DNA of 63,837 nt from Rhodocyclales bacterium (lineage in GTDB: Bacteria > Pseudomonadota > Gammaproteobacteria > Burkholderiales > Rhodocyclaceae): positions 1-63,837 of the forward strand of contig PQAF01000030.1 of NCBI GenBank assembly GCA_003105015.1, given 5' to 3'. The notes under the pieces are model-generated. The model did not search any database. It saw only the letters and a list, made by a program, of their open reading frames with translations, and was not told the origin of the DNA. A program made the translations under genes and the position numbers. Each line of letters begins with the position of its first letter. Position 1 is the stretch's first letter. Positions 38,901-46,317 of this stretch are shown piece by piece.

Positions 38901-41200
38901 GGCGCTTCCGCATCTTTGGTAAGGCAGCAAAGTGGATTTCGGGGCTCCCCCCGGACAGAGCCTGGTTGCTAAAGGACACCTTGCCGCCCTGGCTGGAATC
39001 GTTTGATGACGAATTGCGAATTCATCCAGCCAATAGGGTTGGGGATCTCATCCGCGAGCTGGCCAAGTTTATCGACCAAGTCAATGCCCAGACGCTGCCT
39101 GGGGTCCTGTGCGGTGTGCTGTCGGGTCGGCTGGAGACGCGAAGTCTGGGTTGGCGCGACTGGGTCCGCCTAAAAACCGGCTGCTGTATCGATTTGAGCA
39201 AGTATGCCGCCGATTCGCCTGAAACCAGATCAGCAATCGATATCGATGATCAACTGACCATAAGCTGCGGCAAGAAACCGATAAACGTGAACGATGCACG
39301 TCAGGCCGCTCATGATTTCTTCGGTGTCTTGCGCGATTTCATCTCGGCTTCGGGGAAAAATTCCGACAAAAAGAAAAATCCGCGGCGACATCTCGTCATG
39401 CAGTTGCACGCGGAAATCAGGCTTGCGCAGAAAAGGGGGGTGCCCGCATCGGCAATACTGCTTGGCGCATGGATCCATGATCTTGCCCAACCGGTTGGCC
39501 GCCGCGTACGTGAGCCTTCCACACTTTTGCGATACCTGACCGCCCTGTCCAGCCGATTTGAAAATGAACTCGCCGACTTCGACCTCCTGAATGCCGACGA
39601 TGATGATCTAACCGATGCCTATTCACGCCTGCTGACATGCAAGGACAAGCTGGCGGGTTTGTATGAGGCAAGAGTCCTTGCCATGTTTCACCGTTGGCTG
39701 CGGCGACGCTATGGCGTTGAGGAACCTGACTGGGACGATCTGCCTGTCGCCGTTTCATTCGACGTCATCGACCCGGGATTTATCACCGAAGAGGACTATC
39801 GGACTTCCTTTGAGCATCTCGGACGGCACAGGCGTCTCAACGTGGATGATCGCCTTGCCGCGCAAATGTTGCTTTTTCTCGGTTATCGATTCGGCCTCAG
39901 GCGGCGGGAAGCCTCGGGATTGATAAGGAAGGATTGGGACGACAGTGCTGACAAGGTGATTCTGACGGTTGAGCCAAATGCATTCCGAGGCCTGAAAACC
40001 AGCTCATCACGCCGACAGGTGCCACAACTCATTCCATTTGACGAGCGTGAATTGGAGGCCATCAAGGACATGCTGGTTCGCCATACGGCCAAGCATGGGG
40101 ATAGGAACGGAGAACTCCTCCTGTCTTGCTCTTCCTGGAGCAAGGTGACTTCCGTAGTCATCGAAACCCTCAAGATGGTAACGGGCAACCCCAACATCAC
40201 CTTGCACCATGCCCGCCATAGCGCCGCTAACATGGCTGCCCTCAATGCGCTTGGTGTCAGCCCTGATCCCTGGTTCGGGCCGGATTCAAAACGGCATGAC
40301 TTCGAGCTTACCCTTCTCGGGACGAATGGAATCAGCCAACGGCACGCGTGGGCAGTTTCCCGCTACCTGGGGCATGCGGGGCCCAATACCACGTTCAAGT
40401 CATACCTTCACTTCCTTCTCGACTGGGCTGGGATGCTGATCATTTCCGAAGAAGATTCCTCGGTCGATCCATCACATAGATTCTATGTACTAGACGCCCT
40501 GCCAACGCTGCCGGAGATTGAGGTACAAACTGATGAATCTGAGCCTCAGGAAGCAACGTTCTCAAAAGTGCTGCAGGCTTTCCGCCTGTATCTACGCGGC
40601 TACAACGCGGTCGACATACAGACAACATTGATGATTCCAGACTCATTGCTTGACTGCATCCTTCAAGTAATCGGGACAAAAAACAAGAAAACTCGATTGG
40701 GAGAGCTAGCGTCAGGAATTGAGGAATCAGCTTGGGCGCGGATTGTTGCGTGGGCGAACGAAAATGACTTCAACTGCAAGGCTTATGGAACTTCGATAAA
40801 AATTTCAGTGACCGAACTTTTGAAGATGGTGGGTGCCACGTCTCAGCTTCTCGCCTGGAAAGATGAGCACTTCTCCTTATTCGGCTGGGTGCTAAGCACG
40901 TTCAGAATCGATGCATCTCAATATGACGTTTATGGAAGCGCTCGAGTTCATCAGGGAACACTGGAACTTGCCGAGGCCGCAGGTTTCAAGGTGGTTCCTC
41001 GTCCGCGCTGGGCTGCACGGGAAGGCAGCCTGCGGCAGTCGTTTCTGCAAATCGATTCTGTTGCAGATGGTCCTTACAATACGCCGGTGGATTCCCGCAT
41101 CTCAATTGTTTTCAGAGAAAACGCATCGGGTGAAATTCGCAATCGCAATCAGCTGGCGGTGCTTGTCGCCGCGGCCGTTTTGACGATCATCCCCGGCTGA
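35933..41200 (+). CDS. Giant protein with two tyrosine-recombinase domains
   Basis: This 1755-residue protein starts at GTG 35933 with a weak ribosome-binding site. The first recombinase-like domain (about residues 590-765) has TGMRPTKSP, NLFRHRLSNRL and ILGHSEWG (His746), but no tyrosine in the following 30 residues and Asn where HxxR needs His. The second domain (about 1300-1500) is complete: GLRRREASGL (Arg1323), Lys1355 in LKTSSSRRQ, HHARHS (His1425, Arg1428) and YLGHAGPNTTFKSYLH (His1481, Tyr1491). Regions before, between and after are unrecognised. Most tyrosine integrases have 300-450 residues. Codon use is less GC-rich than the flanks, and the gene starts beside a tRNA fragment, so it probably drives integration of an island. 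Confidence 0.85.
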   Translation: MAIPLDPDKSLSTTIFAGILSHPTPGSILTTALRAVCDFSDLAPDIQATLEEVLICALVHERPLALGSILNLIASPVTLNLLNNWSDYSEEAASLYEMGSALAAHPSLKKHQALSQSKAARDHFHGALEKHYLIALLSERVLLPDADPSNWMLQLRLWVLVHALVRVRRSIYLDKNLQTLATSLRMACDRDRGWLDFYFRLKPARLGGSFAEINNRIGSLAQRDLAFPGLPNKEVLALKAAIAVSSFQDKQIPLPESSPLPIFGRSESIKPLRQQISNEIDGFDGDVLDNPEGTVKLLTQTSQESATPAQRRLSTDTVIMGTREAILHLPWRWGCPNPFELDRLGKWISDHLSSLSTDLSAGLAFACVWIGYCTGRTAARVLDMEVSSAPSDEWRLDVKRGLLHRHPPMRKPGWLPEVNAAGWIVPSAERIDLKLPEPLIFLFRLALKQNPKACIVANFWPASCGKTALQFIDDTLAEICPRLTGSMLAEALPQRVFNETRDGVLARLIASHPQTALGGAASYAQWTLETVTRLLSGTSPKAPAATHIALGSRLAVVDRQLRQELRRVTRRVKSCRTENPILFHNAYTAYVALALLAATGMRPTKSPFESVLQFDFEEDFVYIDDKHSNAHRRGGRAVPLPKGVSSFLQKRYLPHLETLALLLDQNHPALAQEIAAMAKGSPSGRIPFFFFLEADGSAWEEVSPTGIAQVLKLGWPLPDNLFRHRLSNRLRADGVDPEIIAGILGHSEWGHGTWTDTSFRSWRDDAVTSRISLETVFRSLNFQPLRGMDAGARMPFLGSAVTTIGPEVFGEQARAEQRWQRVKAAIRQADITIHEACGERTLADLSSDELDALFERLATNGRGLPDTMGGIRIAHLMRKLERIEAATGKLLLPKKQRRVIHEAPGLFSASAPGTMRRWRNVRRSLSSFVPENPRQRLLAATVALAIECRISDPRVLADVAGNKHYRLVSFESALYLEHGDFSSNFEAPCRRFRIFGKAAKWISGLPPDRAWLLKDTLPPWLESFDDELRIHPANRVGDLIRELAKFIDQVNAQTLPGVLCGVLSGRLETRSLGWRDWVRLKTGCCIDLSKYAADSPETRSAIDIDDQLTISCGKKPINVNDARQAAHDFFGVLRDFISASGKNSDKKKNPRRHLVMQLHAEIRLAQKRGVPASAILLGAWIHDLAQPVGRRVREPSTLLRYLTALSSRFENELADFDLLNADDDDLTDAYSRLLTCKDKLAGLYEARVLAMFHRWLRRRYGVEEPDWDDLPVAVSFDVIDPGFITEEDYRTSFEHLGRHRRLNVDDRLAAQMLLFLGYRFGLRRREASGLIRKDWDDSADKVILTVEPNAFRGLKTSSSRRQVPQLIPFDERELEAIKDMLVRHTAKHGDRNGELLLSCSSWSKVTSVVIETLKMVTGNPNITLHHARHSAANMAALNALGVSPDPWFGPDSKRHDFELTLLGTNGISQRHAWAVSRYLGHAGPNTTFKSYLHFLLDWAGMLIISEEDSSVDPSHRFYVLDALPTLPEIEVQTDESEPQEATFSKVLQAFRLYLRGYNAVDIQTTLMIPDSLLDCILQVIGTKNKKTRLGELASGIEESAWARIVAWANENDFNCKAYGTSIKISVTELLKMVGATSQLLAWKDEHFSLFGWVLSTFRIDASQYDVYGSARVHQGTLELAEAAGFKVVPRPRWAAREGSLRQSFLQIDSVADGPYNTPVDSRISIVFRENASGEIRNRNQLAVLVAAAVLTIIPG

Positions 41201-41969
41201 CCAGTTCCGGCAGCCTGTCCTCAATTGGCACAATTTCCATCAACACGTCGAATTTTTTCCCCTGGGCATCGAGGCTTGGCCCGATTGTGAAATTCGCAGG
41301 ATGCTGAGCTTCCAGGTTTGCACAAAGCATTTTCAGCTGAGTGAGATGAAATTTGCACGTGGTCATGGTCTTGCTGCCATTGCACCTCAACTTTAGCTCT
41401 CGGCTGGAATACGTAATGCCGTCGACTACGCCTTGGATTGTTTTTGTCTCGTTCGAAGATATGCTCTCAACTGGCTTCGGGCCGAGCTTGCCCGACACGG
41501 TAAATATTTTTCCGTCCTCGAGCGCGAATTGGACTTGTCCATCAAGCCGCTTCTCACCGTGCTGCCTCATGAAGTTGTGAATCTGTTCGCTGGCGAGAGC
41601 TGGGAGCTCGAAACCATCGAGCTGCAATGATGACTGCAATGGGTTTTCGTTCTTTACTTTGCAAACCGTCGCAAGGACGATTTTTCCAATCTGCTTGTCC
41701 TCCAATTGGAAATTCCCTGCAGCGGAAAGGCGCACAATTGGTCGGACATCCTTCTCTGTAAGGTCGATAGTTTCATCGACGCGAATCGCATTCAAGTCGA
41801 CTCGAAGTGTGAGTGCGAAACTTTTTGAAAGTACACCTGCGAGCAACAATAAATCTTCCCAATTCAACTTTGAGAAGTTTCCCTTCAGACGCCTCTGAAG
41901 TTTGGCTACTGGTTGGGGAGTTCCCACCAGCTCACAAAGAGCTGTTTCCTTTTCCAAGTTCATCTCCAC
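41187..41969 (-). CDS. Hypothetical protein of the mobile element
   Basis: This 260-residue protein is not recognised. It has no signal peptide or membrane segment and few cysteines (SKTMTTCKFHLTQLKMLCANLE). A repeated pattern of short beta segments is suggested (VQFALEDGKIFTVSGKLGP, IQGVVDGITYSSRELKLRCN). ATG 41969 or 41963 may be the start. It is convergent with the recombinase gene, overlapping 14 bp, and shares its lower GC content. Defence, regulatory or accessory integration roles cannot be distinguished. Confidence 0.65.
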   Translation of the reverse strand: MEMNLEKETALCELVGTPQPVAKLQRRLKGNFSKLNWEDLLLLAGVLSKSFALTLRVDLNAIRVDETIDLTEKDVRPIVRLSAAGNFQLEDKQIGKIVLATVCKVKNENPLQSSLQLDGFELPALASEQIHNFMRQHGEKRLDGQVQFALEDGKIFTVSGKLGPKPVESISSNETKTIQGVVDGITYSSRELKLRCNGSKTMTTCKFHLTQLKMLCANLEAQHPANFTIGPSLDAQGKKFDVLMEIVPIEDRLPELVSRG

Positions 41970-42019
41970 ACGGTAATTAACCCATGTGGTTTTACGCTCT
42001 GGGTGCCGCGCTGTCCCAC

Positions 42020-42060
42020 GGTCAATCGGTCAAGTTTTGACCTATTGACCGACCTTTTTT
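42020..42060 (+). terminator. Strong inverted repeat followed by a T run
   Basis: GGTCAATCGGTCAA (42020-42033) and TTGACCTATTGACC (42037-42050) pair with one mismatch around GTT, and a run of six T residues lies at 42055-42060. On the plus strand this has the form of an intrinsic terminator. The repeated GGTCAA units also look like an operator, and the sequence sits 50 bp upstream of the start of the unknown minus-strand gene, so it could control that gene instead. Confidence 0.5.
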
Positions 42061-42100
42061 ACGGCTAGCTAATGTGTAGAGCTTGTCTCGACTTGTCCAT

Positions 42101-42556
42101 TTAGAAAAGAAACAAACCCTGCAGAAACAGGAGGGTTGGGTCGGTTTTGGGTTGGAAAATGAAATTTTTCGCCTGATTCTCCGCGACTGCGAACCGTCTT
42201 TGCAGTTCCAGATAGCAGCCGAGGAAGTCCGCCAGTGCCGGCGCCACGTGCAGCGTGCCGAAGGCCACCGAGGCCGCCACATTGAGCACACCGCGCGGCT
42301 GGGCATGCAAGCTGCTCGCCACCTGCTCGGCGTGCACCGCTTCGTCGAGGATGCGGTTGCAATGTTCAGAGAAGGCCTCACCCGCTTCCGTCATGCCCAA
42401 GTGGCGCGTGCTACGGTTGAGCAGACGCGCGCCGAGCGCCTTTTCCAGCTTGGTCACGGCCTTGCTCACCGCCGAGCGCGACATACCCAAGCGGCGCGCG
42501 GCGGCGGCGAAGCTGCCGCCTTCGACGACACGGGCATACACGGCCATGAGGTTCAA
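42101..42556 (-). pseudogene. LysR-family regulator, truncated
   Basis: The 151-residue frame holds the complete LysR helix-turn-helix (MAVYARVVEGGSFAAAARRL, MSRSAVSKAVTKLEKALGARL) and linker. It then holds only the beginning of the effector-binding domain (GVLNVAASVAFGTLHVAPAL). Resemblance stops after about ADFLGCYLEL, and the last 25 residues (NFIFQPKTDPTLLFLQGLFLF) are unrelated and low-GC. Full LysR proteins have about 300 residues, so the gene was cut near 42200, most likely by the mobile element. A DNA-binding fragment might still be made. Confidence 0.85.
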
Positions 42557-42653
42557 ATCCTACATGCCATGATTGTAGCCAATCAGGCAACAGTCATGTT
42601 CGATTCCGAGGCCTTATTCTCGCCGGGAATCCTCCCTATCATGGCCCCGTCGT

Positions 42654-42682
42654 CCCCGCCCCTGCGGCGGGGTTTTTCTTTT
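42654..42682 (+). terminator. Intrinsic terminator hairpin just upstream of rnk
   Basis: CCCCGCC (42654-42660) and GGCGGGG (42666-42672) form a seven-pair all-GC stem with a five-base loop, followed directly by TTTTTCTTTT (42673-42682). The rnk ATG is 20 bases further on. No rightward gene lies upstream that would need a terminator here; the LysR remnant reads away. A promoter would have to lie upstream of the hairpin, so it may act as an attenuator in the leader of the rnk-speDE operon. Confidence 0.65.
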
Positions 42683-42701
42683 ACGAACAGGGCCCTTACG
42701 C

Positions 42702-43064
42702 ATGAGAAACGAAGAATTGCTGATCGCCGATCGGGACTATGCACGGCTTGTCCCCCTGGCCGGCAACAAGGCCCTGGCGGAGGAATTGAGCCGGGCTACT
42801 GTCATCCAGGCGGAACGGATGCCGGGCAACGTGGTCCGTATGCATTCCCGCGTGACCTACCTCGACGAGCGCTCGGGCGAGCGCCGCGAGGTGGAGCTGG
42901 TGTTCCCCGATGAGGCGGACATGACCAGCGGCAAGGTCTCGGTTCTGGCGCCAGTCGGCGCCGCACTGCTCGGTCTGGAGGCGGGGCAGAGCATCGAGTG
43001 GCCCTTTCCGGACGGCCGCGTGCGGCGCCTGCACGTCGAGCGCACGGTGGGCCCGGCGGATTGA
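42702..43064 (+). CDS. rnk: Rnk-like nucleoside diphosphate kinase regulator / GreA-C-domain protein
   Basis: This 120-residue protein matches Rnk: a short N-terminal helix pair and the GreA/GreB C-terminal fold with GNVVRMHSRVTYLDE, ELVFPDEADMTSGKVSVLAPVGAALLGL and a final WPFPDGRVRRLHVE. Rnk binds RNA polymerase near the secondary channel but lacks the acidic coiled-coil tip needed for transcript cleavage. It is the first gene of a four-gene operon with spacings of 21, 15 and 3 bp. Confidence 0.88.
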   Translation: MRNEELLIADRDYARLVPLAGNKALAEELSRATVIQAERMPGNVVRMHSRVTYLDERSGERREVELVFPDEADMTSGKVSVLAPVGAALLGLEAGQSIEWPFPDGRVRRLHVERTVGPAD

Positions 43065-43085
43065 CGCGGAGGCGGGAGGCAAGGC

Positions 43086-43496
43086 ATGGATAGGCATGGC
43101 ACGATTCAACTCACCCGGCAGGACGCCGAACGTCTGCGGTTCATGGCCGAGGCGCTGGCGGCGCAGTCGCGGGGCATCCAAAAGCAGCTGCACACCCTGG
43201 ATGGCCTGATGCGGTCCGCACTCCTGCTGGAAGCGACTCAGACGCCGCCCAACGTGGTGACCATCGACTCGCGCCTGCTCATCGAGGACCTCTATTCGGG
43301 CGAAATCAAGGAAATCGAACTGGTCTTTCCGGAGGAGACCAACCCGCAGAGGGGGAAGCTGTCCGTCCTCTCGGCCATCGGCTGCGCCGTGCTCGGGCGC
43401 GCCGTCGGCGACCGTGTGGTGGTGGAAACCGACAAGGGCAGCCTGCAGTTGCGCATTGCTGCGCTCATCTACCAGCCGGAAGCTTCCCTGCTGTAA
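43086..43496 (+). CDS. Second Rnk/GreA C-terminal-domain protein
   Basis: This 136-residue paralogue of the preceding gene has the same fold signature: NVVTIDSRLLIEDLYSGEIKEIELVFPEE, then KLSVLSAIGCAVLGRAVGDRV. It has a longer N-terminal helical part (LTRQDAERLRFMAEALAAQS). GGGAGG lies before the ATG. It probably also contacts RNA polymerase. Two different Rnk-like proteins side by side suggest they act together or in competition. Confidence 0.82.
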   Translation: MDRHGTIQLTRQDAERLRFMAEALAAQSRGIQKQLHTLDGLMRSALLLEATQTPPNVVTIDSRLLIEDLYSGEIKEIELVFPEETNPQRGKLSVLSAIGCAVLGRAVGDRVVVETDKGSLQLRIAALIYQPEASLL

Positions 43497-43511
43497 GGCA
43501 AGGCGCAAGAC

Positions 43512-44036
43512 ATGTTGCATTCCGAATTCCCCGTCGAACGGCTGGCGCAAATGGCCTCGAATCCGTTTCAGATCGGCTTCGCCCGCCAGGTCATGCGCAT
43601 GCTGTCGCCTTCCGACCTCATCGCATACGAGGCCACCCGCGACGGCTTGCTGATGCGGGCGCAGAACGAGGAGGCCCTGGCCAAGCCGGTGGCGCTGCTG
43701 CGCGACATCTATCACGACGACCTCGTACTGCCGCCGCCGCGTGTGCGCTACATGTCGCTGGGCAACCGCCCGTACGAGCCGATCATGCTGCTGCGCGTGC
43801 GCACCGCCCCCCGCTATCGGAATGCCGTGCGCGAGGATCTCGCCGTTCGCGAGGCCCTCCTGCTGGAAGAGCACACCCGCCCCAGCGTGTGCGTCCTGCG
43901 TGCGGAAGCGCCCATGCGCAAGCTGCTCGGCTATGGAGAGGCGCTTTCAGCCCTGAGCGGAGGCACGGCGCTCCACTGGATCTGGCTCGACCGCTATGTC
44001 CCAATGGATGATCCGCCGGGCGGGAGGGCGGCTTGA
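43512..44036 (+). CDS. Protein resembling domain V of elongation factor G
   Basis: This 174-residue protein has at residues about 87-166 the pattern of the EF-G/EF-2 C-terminal domain: YEPIMLLRVRTAPRY, RAEAPMRKLLGYGEALSALS and GGTALHWIWLDRYVPM, comparable to EPIM...RAEVPLAEMFGYATDLRSMS...GRATY in EF-G. There is no GTPase domain and no domain IV. The first 80 residues are not recognised. An isolated domain V could bind the ribosome near the GTPase centre. It is coupled to the spermidine gene 3 bp downstream. The comparison is from memory of the EF-G sequence, so the call is moderate. Confidence 0.65.
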   Translation: MLHSEFPVERLAQMASNPFQIGFARQVMRMLSPSDLIAYEATRDGLLMRAQNEEALAKPVALLRDIYHDDLVLPPPRVRYMSLGNRPYEPIMLLRVRTAPRYRNAVREDLAVREALLLEEHTRPSVCVLRAEAPMRKLLGYGEALSALSGGTALHWIWLDRYVPMDDPPGGRAA

Positions 44037-44039
44037 GCC

Positions 44040-45284
44040 ATGCAGGGACTGCACCTTACTGCCGACCTCTACCGTTGCGCCTGCCTTCCCGAGCTGATGA
44101 GCGACGCCGTCGTACTGGCCACGTTGTGCAGAAGCCGCACGCTGAATGCCGGCCTGTCGCTGGTTGGCGAGAAATGGCACAGTTTCCCCGGGCACGAAGG
44201 ACAGCCCGGCGGCGTCACCGGCATGCTGTTGCTCGCCGAATCGCATGTCGCGGTGCATACCTGGCCAGAGCGCGGCGGCGTCACGCTGGATGTCTACGTG
44301 TGCAATGTCACGAGCGACAACTCCGGCAAAGCCGAACACCTGATGCATGCGCTGGTCGAGGCTTTCAAGCCTGGGCAGGCGCAGCTGGAAAGGCTGCAGC
44401 GCGGGGATCTGGCGGCTCCGGGCGCAAACGAGGCGGGCGAACTGCTGCTCGAAGCCCTCAACCCGAACAGCGTGTATGGCTTCCGCTTCGCCCGCCGGCT
44501 CGACTCCCGACGCAGTCATTACCAGGATATCGAAGTGCTAGAGTCGCGCGATCTCGGCCGCACCCTGCGCATCGACGGGCATTTCATGACCTCGGAGGCC
44601 GACGAGTTCTTCTACCACGAGGCGCTGACGCATCCCGTGGCCATCGCCCACCCCGCACCGCGCCGGGCGCTGGTTATCGGCGGCGGGGACGGCGGCACCG
44701 TAGAGGAACTGCTCAAGCACCCCAGCATCAGGGAAGTGACGCTAGTCGAAATCGACGCCGAGGTTATCGACGTGGCCCGCGCCTATCTGCAGGAGATCCA
44801 TCGCGGCGCACTCGACGACGCACGGGTGAAGGTGCGCTTCGAGGACGGCGCCGCATTTGTAGCTGAAACCCGGGAGAAATTCGATCTCGTCCTGCTCGAC
44901 CTCACCGACCCGGAAACCCTGGCTGGACCGCTCTACACGAAGAATTTCTTCGCGCAGTGCAAGCGTACGCTCGCCCCCGGCGGCGCCATGACCCTGCACC
45001 TCGGCTCGCCGTTCCACGACCCCGGCCGGGTGCGTGGACTGGCCGCAAACCTGAACGCGGTGTTCGTCCAGGTTCACTGCTATGGCCTGCATGTCCCACT
45101 CTACGGAGCCTACTGGGGCTTCGCCGTGGCCTCCGATACGCTGTGGCCGGCAGCCCTTCCCCCCTTGGAGGTGCGCCAGCGCCTAGACGAGCGGGGAATC
45201 AGCGGGTTGCGCTACTACAATGCCGAGATCCATGGCGCCCTGTTCGCCTTGCCCGGGTTCTATCGCGATCTCGTGAGGCATTAA
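44040..45284 (+). CDS. speDE: SpeD-SpeE fusion: S-adenosylmethionine decarboxylase / spermidine synthase
   Basis: This 414-residue fusion has two parts. Residues 1-125 are a prokaryotic AdoMet decarboxylase with LLLAESHVAVHTWPERG, where cleavage before Ser68 would form the pyruvoyl group, and the Cys88 region LDVYVCNV. Residues about 140-414 are a spermidine synthase with VYGFRFARRLDSRRSHYQDI, DGHFMTSEADEFFYHEALTH, the nucleotide loop IGGGDGGTVEELLKH and catalytic LLDLTDPETLAGPLYTKNF. It makes decarboxylated AdoMet and uses it on the same chain to aminopropylate putrescine or a related diamine. No stop or restart lies between the halves. Confidence 0.93.
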   Translation: MQGLHLTADLYRCACLPELMSDAVVLATLCRSRTLNAGLSLVGEKWHSFPGHEGQPGGVTGMLLLAESHVAVHTWPERGGVTLDVYVCNVTSDNSGKAEHLMHALVEAFKPGQAQLERLQRGDLAAPGANEAGELLLEALNPNSVYGFRFARRLDSRRSHYQDIEVLESRDLGRTLRIDGHFMTSEADEFFYHEALTHPVAIAHPAPRRALVIGGGDGGTVEELLKHPSIREVTLVEIDAEVIDVARAYLQEIHRGALDDARVKVRFEDGAAFVAETREKFDLVLLDLTDPETLAGPLYTKNFFAQCKRTLAPGGAMTLHLGSPFHDPGRVRGLAANLNAVFVQVHCYGLHVPLYGAYWGFAVASDTLWPAALPPLEVRQRLDERGISGLRYYNAEIHGALFALPGFYRDLVRH

Positions 45285-45444
45285 AGCTGGACGCCCGAGG
45301 CGAAACCGGCAGATTGAATATTTGTATTGAAGGCTGGCGAGAGGCGCGTAAGACGGGCAGCGGCTTCAGGTAGCAAACGCACACGCGCAGCGCCACGTGT
45401 ACAAGGGGCGCCCCTCCCCCGGCGCATCGCTGGTCGGACCCTCA

Positions 45445-46317
45445 TCAACCCGCGACGGCACCCGCCCACCAACCGCTCATCAGTCCTTCCGGCTGCCGCT
45501 TGGCGCACACCCGGGCGCTGCTCTCCCAGGTGTCTACCCTGACGTCCAGCCCAGCGTAGACGCCATAGCCTTCTCCGGCACGAATTTCGTCGCCCGACTG
45601 AAGGCTTTCGCCGACGCGGATGGCGCCCTCCGCGACGATGGCGCCGCCGGCCCAGATGCCCCAACCGGCCTCGAGATGCCCGGCGCAGCGCACCGAGCCG
45701 CCGGCATGGATGCCGTTGGCGGCGCGAATGCCTGCCGCGCCGACGATATCGCCGGCGGCCTGCAGGTTCTTTTCGCAGCGGATCGACCCGTCTGCGCTGA
45801 TATCCTCTCCTGCAAAGGCGTTGCCGCCGAGCGTCAGCACGCCGCCGCAGCGCAGGTCTCGTCCCGCGCGTGCGTCGCCGGCGACGTCGATGTTCCCGCC
45901 CGCCTCGATGCTCCAGCCGGCACGGACATCTCCTTGCGTCTCAACCCTGCCGTCGCAGCGCAGGCTCCCCTCAACGCGGATGTCGCCGCCCGCGACGACG
46001 GCCTCGCCGATGCGCGCGCCGCCGCCGACGCGAATGAAACGGCCGGTGCGAATAATCGAGGCCGCCTCGATGTTACCCCGTACTTCTACAGCCCCTGCGA
46101 AAACCAGCGCGTCTGTTTCAAGCGAATCGAGCGCCAGAACGGCATTCGTCGGGCCAAACTGTGAAAGGAGCCAGCAGGCGTCTTCCACCCGGCCGCCTTC
46201 GACCAATGCATCGAGGAGTTCCTGGTAATCGCCTCCATTGCGATAGTGGTGCAGGAACCAGCGATACCCGCCCGCACAGGGATTCTTGGCTTTAACAAGG
46301 CTTTTGCTGAGGTTCAT
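45445..46317 (-). CDS. Beta-helical repeat protein (bactofilin-like repeats)
   Basis: This 290-residue protein has an N-terminal part of about 60 residues (GGYRWFLHHYRNGGDYQELL, EDACWLLSQFG). About 12 left-handed helix-like coils follow with a six-residue rhythm of G-x-I/V-x-A/V-G, for example GDIRVEGSLRCDGRVETQGD and GSIRCEKNLQAAGDIVGA. This pattern resembles polymer-forming bactofilins and hexapeptide-repeat proteins but the N terminus is not bactofilin-like. It is convergent with speDE. No signal peptide is seen. Function not known. Confidence 0.75.
   Translation of the reverse strand: MNLSKSLVKAKNPCAGGYRWFLHHYRNGGDYQELLDALVEGGRVEDACWLLSQFGPTNAVLALDSLETDALVFAGAVEVRGNIEAASIIRTGRFIRVGGGARIGEAVVAGGDIRVEGSLRCDGRVETQGDVRAGWSIEAGGNIDVAGDARAGRDLRCGGVLTLGGNAFAGEDISADGSIRCEKNLQAAGDIVGAAGIRAANGIHAGGSVRCAGHLEAGWGIWAGGAIVAEGAIRVGESLQSGDEIRAGEGYGVYAGLDVRVDTWESSARVCAKRQPEGLMSGWWAGAVAG

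Noticed and set aside
42641..42913. Real protein from the frame starting at 42641 across rnk
   Set aside because: It runs out of frame through rnk with shadow composition; only its first codons are considered as a possible leader peptide.
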